Below, one piece after another: positions 22,740-28,358 of a stretch of DNA of 28,358 nt. The first letter of the stretch is position 1; each line of letters starts with the position of its first letter. The position numbers and the translations under genes are program-made. The DNA comes from Eubacterium sp. UBA4343 (GTDB taxonomy: Bacteria > Bacillota > Clostridia > Lachnospirales > Lachnospiraceae), in the NCBI GenBank assembly GCA_002394235.1, contig DGTF01000036.1, forward strand, positions 37,113 through 65,470. Reading direction: 5' to 3'. The notes below the pieces were generated by a model. The model made no database searches and was not told the DNA's origin. It was given only the letters and a program-made list of their open reading frames with translations.

Positions 22740-24575
22740 TCACACGCTGCCCGCAGCTCCCTGATCCGTACGTCCGGGCAGGACAGTCACCACCGCGTTA
22801 TCTGTGAGAGGATCCCTCTTCCGGTAATCAAAAACCACGGGAACCGCCACGCCTTCATGTAGTTTCAGCTCCGGGGAAACGAGACCCGCAGCGATCAGCG
22901 TCTCCGGAAGGAATAGATCCCCGTGAACCATCCGGCGGTCCTGCCTAATGTTCATTACATCCCGATAGTATCTGCGGAAGAACTCCCGGTAAGGGCTGAC
23001 ATCTCGCGCCCACTCCGGTCGGCTTCGGCTGTTCTCCCTCAGATACAGATCCAGGACCAGGAGCTCCCGGTATATTTTTTCCGAACCGGGATCAAACGCG
23101 GCGGCAAAACCGAGAAGTGCCTCAAATCGCTCCGGACGGGACAGATGAATCTCCATGAGATGATGTTCCGAGTAATAAGCTGCGAGATTTTCATATACAC
23201 GGAACGGGCTTCCGACGCGCTCCACAAGTACCCGCATCGTGCATGCGAACTGCCAGCTGTTATAGTATGCCTCGACCATCTCTTCAATCCCCTTCAGCCG
23301 GAGAATATCATCGTAGCTCAGCCACCTTGTCCGGATCACCTCGTAAGGCGCCCGCTCATGGCAGACGATTCCGAATTTCTCTGCGTTTCTGTGAAGAGCC
23401 GACCCTTTCAGCAATTTGAGAAATCCCATCTGAAGCTGCTGCGGATCCATTCGATAGACCTCATCAAAGGACCTGGCAAAGCTCTCAAAATCCTCCTCCG
23501 GAAGTCCCGCGATCAGATCGAGATGCTGATGAATATTCGCCGCAGCGTGAATTTCCGATACAATCTGCCGGAGATGATCCACGTTCTGCGGCCGGCAGAT
23601 TGCCCGGAGGGTCGCAGGATTCGTGGACTGTACTCCGATCTCCAGCTGCACAAGTCCAGGTCTCATGCCGGACAGCAGGCGGATCTCTTCTTCCGTCAGA
23701 AGCTCCGCCTCGATTTCAAAATGAAAATTTGTGATCCCATTGTCATGATCCCGGATATAGCTCCAGATTGCAGACGCGTGATCGTGATCACAGTTAAACG
23801 TGCGGTCCACAAACTTGACCTGAGGCACGCCTTCATCGAGAAAGAACTGAAGCTCCTTCTTTACAAGTTCAAGGTCCCGGAAGCGGACGCTCTTTCCGAT
23901 CGATGACAGGCAGTAGCTGCACCGGAAGGGACAGCCCCGGCTGCTCTCATAATAAATGATCCGGTGTTCAAACTGATGGAGGATCTCCTCACCTGCGGAA
24001 TCATGATCTGCGTAAAAAAAAGGGATCTCGTCGAGATCCGGTACTTCCGCGGGAGGATTAACCAGAATTTCATGCTCTGCCCCAGAGCTTTCGCTGCGGT
24101 ATACGATTCCTCTGATTTCCGAAAGCTGCGGCGCCAAGCCGCTTCTCTCAGCTGCTTCATAGGCATTTACCAGATTGGTGAAGGTAATCTCCCCTTCTCC
24201 GGCCATAACGCCCCGGAGGACCGGATAATTCCGAAGTACCTCTGCCGCGTCATAGCTGACCTCAGGGCCGCCGAGCCAGAGCTCCGTGCCCGGAAGAATC
24301 CGGCGAAGATCGCCGAGCAGAGATGCCACATACTCCATATTCCACACATAGCAGGAAAAAGCGATCACGTCCGGCCGTCTCCGGTACAGGTCCGCGAGGG
24401 CCCTGTCCGGCTGCTGATTGATCGTATATTCCGCCAGTTCTATCATCGTGCCACGCTGACCGCCGCTCTGTCTCTCCGGATATTCCCGGTGAACCTCAGC
24501 ATATGCTTTCAGATCACGGATTGCGAGACTTGAATGTATAAATTTTGCATTGACCGCCGCAAGTATTATTTTCAC
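22740..24575 (-). CDS. B12-binding radical SAM protein with DUF4080-like C-terminus
   Basis: 611 residues. N-terminal Rossmann-type cobalamin-binding domain (from KIILAAVNAKFIHSSLAIRDL), then a radical SAM core with the 4Fe-4S motif CPFRCSYC (Cys215, 219, 222), then a C-terminal region of ~200 residues resembling DUF4080. The cobalamin domain shows no DxHxxG His motif that I can see, so cobalamin may bind base-off without a His ligand or not at all. The frame opens at 24647, but GTG 24575 has GAGGAG just upstream and gives the family N-terminus. The family is common in Clostridia; its substrate is unknown. Neighbours (aminopeptidase, hydrolase) do not suggest one. Confidence 0.85.
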   Translation of the reverse strand: MKIILAAVNAKFIHSSLAIRDLKAYAEVHREYPERQSGGQRGTMIELAEYTINQQPDRALADLYRRRPDVIAFSCYVWNMEYVASLLGDLRRILPGTELWLGGPEVSYDAAEVLRNYPVLRGVMAGEGEITFTNLVNAYEAAERSGLAPQLSEIRGIVYRSESSGAEHEILVNPPAEVPDLDEIPFFYADHDSAGEEILHQFEHRIIYYESSRGCPFRCSYCLSSIGKSVRFRDLELVKKELQFFLDEGVPQVKFVDRTFNCDHDHASAIWSYIRDHDNGITNFHFEIEAELLTEEEIRLLSGMRPGLVQLEIGVQSTNPATLRAICRPQNVDHLRQIVSEIHAAANIHQHLDLIAGLPEEDFESFARSFDEVYRMDPQQLQMGFLKLLKGSALHRNAEKFGIVCHERAPYEVIRTRWLSYDDILRLKGIEEMVEAYYNSWQFACTMRVLVERVGSPFRVYENLAAYYSEHHLMEIHLSRPERFEALLGFAAAFDPGSEKIYRELLVLDLYLRENSRSRPEWARDVSPYREFFRRYYRDVMNIRQDRRMVHGDLFLPETLIAAGLVSPELKLHEGVAVPVVFDYRKRDPLTDNAVVTVLPGRTDQGAAGSV

Positions 24576-24714
24576 ATATTCTCCTCTCTGCGTTCTGCTC
24601 CCTGCCGGGCCGATCCCGGTGCCTCCGTTCTTCTCTGATCCCGACACTTACTTAAGTTCCTCAGCGCCCCAAAGTATAAAGCGAAGCTTCCGTTCAGGCT
24701 CCTGGCACTTCTTC

Positions 24715-25482
24715 TCATATATGAAACAGTTTTCCGTTCCGGACAAATGCAAGGTCTCCGGCGTTCAGATTCTTCCGATAAAGCTCCTCGTCCCCTGCCG
24801 TGATGCTCATTTCCATGCCGGAAGCATCCTCAAGCAGAACGGATACCGGGACATCCGTATTCTCCGGCAGTTCCTCACATCCGTAGTCCGCCTCGGAAAT
24901 CCGGAGGATCCCGAAAATTCTCTCCTCCGTGGCCAGATATCCACGTGTCTTCTCCATGATGCTCCGCATGTTCTGCAGGTCCGCCACCACATCACCGGTC
25001 TCCAGGGAATGATTCGCGCCTTCGGTGATGTACAGGGGAACCATCTTCTCCCCGCACCCCTGCCGCACAACTTCCGTCTCGACCCATGGATCACCCGTTC
25101 CGTGAAAAGCAATCCCGGAGGCTTTCTCCATAAAATGAAAAGTTCCGGCGACCGGAGTGTAATAGACATGGCGTACACTCAGGCCGTGGTCCCGCGCATA
25201 GGAAGCCGCTACTGCTGTTCCGAGGCTTTTCGACAGGAATACCAGTTCATCTGCTCTGTCCCATTCTGTCTCTTTGAGAATATCTTCCGCCTGATCTCTC
25301 GCGATTTTATAAACGCCCTCCATTTTCTCCTCATTGCCGATCAGATCTTTCTTTCCGGAAAGATCATGGAAGGAGACCTTCACGATCTGCATTCCCAGAT
25401 TCTTCGCAATTTTCGAAGAATAATAGAGCAGCGGTTTGTCACAATGATATCCGATACCCGGAAAAATAACTGCAAGCTTCAT
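24715..25482 (-). CDS. Alpha/beta-hydrolase fold protein with extra C-terminal domain
   Basis: 255 residues. The first ~185 look like a compact alpha/beta hydrolase: beta1 KLAVIFPGIGY, nucleophile elbow SKSLGT (Ser86, with Ser in place of the first Gly of GxSxG), Asp131 in HGTGDPW and His158 in GANHSLE complete a plausible triad. Residues ~190-255 form an additional beta-rich region that I cannot assign. The substrate is unknown. ATG at 25482 has AGGAGGGG; the longer frame to 25512 would run into the upstream hairpin. An intrinsic-terminator-like hairpin ends directly before the ribosome site. Confidence 0.75.
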   Translation of the reverse strand: MKLAVIFPGIGYHCDKPLLYYSSKIAKNLGMQIVKVSFHDLSGKKDLIGNEEKMEGVYKIARDQAEDILKETEWDRADELVFLSKSLGTAVAASYARDHGLSVRHVYYTPVAGTFHFMEKASGIAFHGTGDPWVETEVVRQGCGEKMVPLYITEGANHSLETGDVVADLQNMRSIMEKTRGYLATEERIFGILRISEADYGCEELPENTDVPVSVLLEDASGMEMSITAGDEELYRKNLNAGDLAFVRNGKLFHI

Positions 25483-25494
25483 TTTCCCCTCCTG

Positions 25495-25532
25495 AAAAAG
25501 CTGCCACGCCAAGGTTGCCGGCGTGACAGCTT
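25495..25532 (-). terminator. Intrinsic terminator between the permease and hydrolase genes (or hydrolase leader attenuator)
   Basis: AAGCTG-C-CACGCC (25498-25510) pairs with GGCGTG-A-CAGCTT (25520-25532), one mismatch, 9-base loop. On the minus strand the stem runs into five T residues (25495-25499). The AGGAGGGG ribosome site of the hydrolase starts two bases later. Confidence 0.8.
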
Positions 25533-25550
25533 CTTATTACGTTCAGTCAA

Positions 25551-25648
25551 AACGAGATAAAACACGCTGCGCGAGTTTTATCTCGCTATCGCGACGCTCG
25601 CCGCACACGAATACTTCGCATTCGGCTGCGGCTCACTGTTCGCGTAAA
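25551..25648 (+). repeat. 98-bp dispersed two-hairpin element, copy B
   Basis: Identical to copy A (18125-18222) base for base, and in the same orientation relative to the surrounding minus-strand genes. Its right end abuts the stop codon of the permease exactly (stop at 25649-25651). It therefore separates the permease from its likely terminator at 25495-25532. The flanks differ from copy A, so the unit boundaries are well defined. Confidence 0.93.
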
Positions 25649-27058
25649 TCAAAAGAGCTTCTCATTCTTATCATACTCATATTTCTTCTCCTGCTCTTCC
25701 TCCTCTTCCTCAGGGCTTTTTCCTTTGTGCATCAGCAGGTTGACAAGAATCCCGACGATAAGAGCGGTGGCGATGCTTGTAATCTGCACATATTTCAGAT
25801 CAAGGATGAGTCCTCCGATTCCCAGCACCAGAATTGCGCTGACAACATAAAGATTGCGGTTGTCATTCAGGTCCACGGTCTGAATCATACGGAGACCGCT
25901 GACCGCAATAAACCCGTAAAGCGCAATGCAGATACCGCCGATGACGCAGACCGGAATCGTATTGACAAAGGCCACAAACGGCGAGAAGAAAGAAAGTACA
26001 ATCGCCATGCAGGAGGTAAGAATGATGGTGGACACAGAGGCATCTCCCGAAATTGCAACACATCCGATGGCCTCTCCGTAACTCGTGTTCGGGCACCCTC
26101 CGAAGAATGATCCGATGATCGTTCCAAGTCCATCTCCCATAAGTGTCCGATGAAGGCCGGGATCACGGATCAGGTCTCTTCGAATGACGGATCCGAGGTT
26201 CTCATGGTCCGCGATATGTTCGGCAAATACAACAAGCGCTACCGGTCCGAACAGCAGAAGGACCTGAAGCACGCCGGCGACTCCCTTCATTGCATCCGCA
26301 CCATTATGGAAAATTCCGAGGAATGTGAAATTCGGCACACTGAAAAAGCTGTTTACGGAGAGTGTACGGAAATTATCGATCAGCGCTGAGTAGTCAACAA
26401 TCTTCAGATATTCGATTCCTGCCGCATAACCAATCAGAGTAAAGACAGATGCCAGAACATATCCGACAAGGATTCCGATGATGAACGGGATCATCCGAAC
26501 CGATCTCCCGCCCCGGACAGATACCACAATCGTCGTGAAGAAAGCGCAGAGTCCGCAAAAAATTGCGATCAGGTTGTATTCCCCGGCCGCATTGCTCTGC
26601 AGATTGTTCACAGCGGAGCCGCACAGAGACAGTCCGATCAGCGCGACGGTCGGCCCGATGATCACGGGCGGCATCAGACGGTCAACCCATCCGGTTCCAA
26701 CCTTCCAGATGATCAGCGCGATCACCACATATACCAGACCCGCAAAGACAGCGCCAAGAAAGATTCCGAGATAGCCGAAGGTGCAGGCACCGATCAGCGG
26801 ATTGATAAAGGCGAAGGAGCTTCCGAGAAAAATCGGGCTCTTTTTCTGTGTACACAGTACATAGATCAGTGTTCCGACTCCCGCCCCGAACAGCGCCGCC
26901 GGCTGGCTCATCACAACCTCCGTGGCGCCTTTCGTTCCCAGATTGACAAGGGTCGGAACCAGAAGCGTCGCGGCAATGATCGCCAGCAGCTGCTGAAACG
27001 CGTAAATTACATTCTTTCGGAACGGCGGCCTCTCTTCAACATCATAAACCAGTCTCAT
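25649..27058 (-). CDS. Uracil/xanthine permease (NCS2 family)
   Basis: Inner-membrane proton-coupled nucleobase transporter, 469 residues with about 14 membrane segments. The family core is visible: FQQLLAIIAATLLVPTLVN at the N-terminus, the FAEHIADHENLG motif with its substrate-site Glu, and GGCPNTSYGEAIG (UraA-type GGxPxTxYGE). These fit uracil transport better than xanthine, but the substrate is inferred. The C-terminus is charged (seven near-consecutive Glu, then Lys/Tyr-rich). ATG with GAGGAGGG upstream. No PyrR or purine riboswitch is seen in the 63-base upstream gap, which has a perfect 12-bp palindrome ATGTTTAAACAT (27105-27116). Confidence 0.9.
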   Translation of the reverse strand: MRLVYDVEERPPFRKNVIYAFQQLLAIIAATLLVPTLVNLGTKGATEVVMSQPAALFGAGVGTLIYVLCTQKKSPIFLGSSFAFINPLIGACTFGYLGIFLGAVFAGLVYVVIALIIWKVGTGWVDRLMPPVIIGPTVALIGLSLCGSAVNNLQSNAAGEYNLIAIFCGLCAFFTTIVVSVRGGRSVRMIPFIIGILVGYVLASVFTLIGYAAGIEYLKIVDYSALIDNFRTLSVNSFFSVPNFTFLGIFHNGADAMKGVAGVLQVLLLFGPVALVVFAEHIADHENLGSVIRRDLIRDPGLHRTLMGDGLGTIIGSFFGGCPNTSYGEAIGCVAISGDASVSTIILTSCMAIVLSFFSPFVAFVNTIPVCVIGGICIALYGFIAVSGLRMIQTVDLNDNRNLYVVSAILVLGIGGLILDLKYVQITSIATALIVGILVNLLMHKGKSPEEEEEEQEKKYEYDKNEKLF

Positions 27059-27121
27059 GTGTTTCCCTCCTCATTTTCTTCACTCTGAATAACTGTTTTG
27101 GGCGATGTTTAAACATGTCTG

Positions 27122-27658
27122 CTATTTTTTGTTTCTCTTCTTTCGCGAAAACTCTTTCCGGTCTTTCCGGTTCTTCTCCACCTGCTCCTTCATAAAAGAA
27201 AGACACTCTTCCGCCGTGCCCCGTTCAAAGGAATCTTTTTTCAGTCCGAGGGACATATCGTGGCTGAGCTGGAGCACAATCATATGTTTTGTAACAATTA
27301 CGCCCTCAACTCCCGCAAGCGGAATCGAATTTCTGGTATTGCTGACAACGGTGCGGATCTCATGATCGATCTCGACCCGCATAAACGGATCGCTCATATG
27401 ATAGGTCCGCACGATATTTTCCTTCTCACGTCCGACCGCCTGCCGTTCTCTGACGATGAACATCAGAAACCCGAAAATACCGGTCAGACCGGGAACAAGC
27501 CAGACTGCATTCCCGGTCACTGCCGCACACACTGCGAAAATCACGAACATCGCCAGGAGTACAGTGAGAGGAATCCGGTATTTTCTGAGCCACCATGCGC
27601 CCATCGATTCCTCTACTTCCTTTGGCCCGTATTGGTACTTATTCACAAAATGCTTCAA
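27122..27658 (-). CDS. YcxB-like membrane protein
   Basis: 178 residues: two transmembrane segments (about 29-49 and 51-70) followed by a cytosolic YcxB-like domain with IPLAGVEGVIVTKHMIVLQL and a Lys/Arg-rich tail (KDRKEFSRKKRNKK). Function of the family is unknown. The start is TTG, with AGGTGAGG seven bases upstream; no nearby ATG fits. It lies 63 bases upstream of the permease gene, probably co-transcribed. Confidence 0.72.
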   Translation of the reverse strand: MKHFVNKYQYGPKEVEESMGAWWLRKYRIPLTVLLAMFVIFAVCAAVTGNAVWLVPGLTGIFGFLMFIVRERQAVGREKENIVRTYHMSDPFMRVEIDHEIRTVVSNTRNSIPLAGVEGVIVTKHMIVLQLSHDMSLGLKKDSFERGTAEECLSFMKEQVEKNRKDRKEFSRKKRNKK

Positions 27659-28030
27659 CGGATAACCTCACCTTTACTTAAAATGATAACTTCCAATTGT
27701 ATGCACACTCGTAATTCATGTACTCACTAAACAGATATGATACCATTTTGAATTCCATATGTACAGAAAAACGCCACACTAAAATTTAACATTGAACGTC
27801 TCTGTTCGTGCGGCGCTGAGGATTTCACACCGGAAGTTTCTGTTCGTGCAATCTCCGGGAACAGCCTGCACAGACACCGGATTCTCAAATTTGTGCGCCA
27901 AAAACTCTTCTGAACGTGGGATACCCGTATTTTCCGGGGCGATTTTCCAGAAATGTAAGCTGCCAGGCGCACATAAAAAAGCCGGAAAAAAATAAAGGAT
28001 TTTTGATAGGAATATCAGATACAAAAAAGA
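27659..28030. other. Intergenic region without a recognisable gene
   Basis: Roughly 370 bases up to the hairpin at 28031. Short ORFs here have no recognisable product and compositionally look random. Visible structure: TCTGTTCGTGC repeated at about 27800 and 27840, and an 8-bp inverted pair TGTGCGCC (27892-27899) / GGCGCACA (27966-27973) with a ~66-base loop containing a smaller CCCG/CGGG hairpin. Nothing decides whether it is a promoter region, an RNA or transposon debris. Confidence 0.4.
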
Positions 28031-28076
28031 AACGACAGACAGACTGGAGCAGATGCCAATCTGTCTGTCGTTTTTT
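28031..28076. terminator. Bidirectional intrinsic terminator
   Basis: AACGACAGACAGA (28031-28043) and TCTGTCTGTCGTT (28060-28072) form a perfect 13-bp stem with a 16-base loop. Six T residues end it on the plus strand and an A-rich stretch precedes it (T-rich on the minus strand). It lies just after the stop of the TnpV remnant on the minus strand. Confidence 0.88.
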
Positions 28077-28092
28077 CATAAAGATCCGTGTT

Positions 28093-28358
28093 CTAGGCGT
28101 AAATCAGTTCATTCAGAACAATCTCATCGGTCCTGTGCCGAATGTTGTTCATCCGGGCAACCCATTCCATTTGGTTGTCTGCTTTCAGTTTCTCGGTAAG
28201 GTTCTTCTGTTGGGCCTGCTGAGAAAAGTGTCACTGTTCCGTTTCCTGCGTCTGGTGGTCAATTTCTTCCAGGTGGAGATTCAGGGATCCCTTTACCTTA
28301 TTCTTTCCTCCGAAAAGCATCTCTGTCGGGTATTTTTTCCAAGTCGCATCAATCTCGA
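28093..28358 (-). pseudogene. TnpV-like transposon protein remnant, interrupted by a stop and cut by the window edge
   Basis: The minus strand from the right edge encodes the C-terminal half of a TnpV-type protein: LEEIDHQTQETEQ, then an in-frame TGA (28231-28233), then KNLTEKLKADNQMEWVARMN and NIRHRTDEIVLNELIYA, ending at TAG (28093-28095). The C-terminal signature (EWV-RMNNIR...EIV..E-IYA) is characteristic of TnpV proteins of Clostridial Tn4451-like and related mobile elements. The upstream part (WKKYPTEML...) is poorly conserved. The nonsense codon argues for a dead copy. The start lies outside the window. Confidence 0.75.

Noticed and set aside
27059..27121. Purine riboswitch or PyrR attenuator before the nucleobase permease.
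   Set aside because: The gap is 63 bases with no matching conserved core; only a 12-bp palindrome is present.
27727..28079. Several small open frames on both strands in the right-hand gap.
   Set aside because: No credible ribosome site or domain; mutually overlapping and compositionally like non-coding DNA.

Overview
The window looks like a chromosomal segment of a Gram-positive Firmicute of class Clostridia, most likely a Lachnospiraceae-type gut anaerobe. The evidence is the gene order rimP-nusA-ylxR-ylxQ-infB-rbfA-nrnA-truB-ribF, strong AGGAGG-type ribosome binding sites, fairly balanced base composition, and accessory families common there (YerC/TrpR-like regulator, M18 aminopeptidase, B12-binding radical SAM protein, TnpV). 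Nineteen of the twenty intact protein genes lie on the minus strand; the exception is a drug/metabolite (EamA) transporter at 4347-5324. No rRNA, tRNA, CRISPR array or prophage was found.

Layout, left to right. 1-37: truncated, inverted copy of a structured repeat that occurs in full at 18125-18222 and 25551-25648. 264-4206 (minus): lipid/oligosaccharide flippase, uracil-DNA glycosylase ung, hisF and hisH. 4207-4346: divergent promoter region. 4347-5324 (plus): EamA transporter. 5598-5924 (minus): yerC-like repressor. 6226-15334 (minus): a translation/transcription superoperon read as rimP, nusA, ylxR (rnpM), ylxQ, infB, rbfA, nrnA, truB, ribF, with a terminator-like hairpin in the rimP leader. 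15487-18087: a glycogen branching enzyme homologue. 18456-20342: ftsH. 20620-21123: greA. 21266-22645: M18 aminopeptidase. 22740-24575: B12-binding radical SAM protein. 24715-25482: alpha/beta hydrolase. 25649-27058: uracil/xanthine permease. 27122-27658: YcxB-like membrane protein. 28093-28358: broken TnpV remnant running off the right edge.

The core genes are orthodox, but several features are not. The GlgB homologue has Pro where the GH13 nucleophile Asp belongs and Asn where the transition-state Asp belongs, so it is probably not a working branching enzyme. It also carries a repeat-filled insertion and a Lys-rich tail. TruB has a four-copy 14-residue tandem repeat inside its PUA domain, and IF-2 has seven 12-residue repeats and lacks room for the usual first N-terminal domain. 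Short tandem or direct duplications also sit in many intergenic gaps, often touching stop codons. The perfectly conserved 98-bp two-hairpin element looks like a dispersed family and is the best candidate for an undescribed element here. Seven genes appear to start with TTG, five of them in the nusA-infB-ribF operon. Three genes have terminator-like hairpins in their own leaders.
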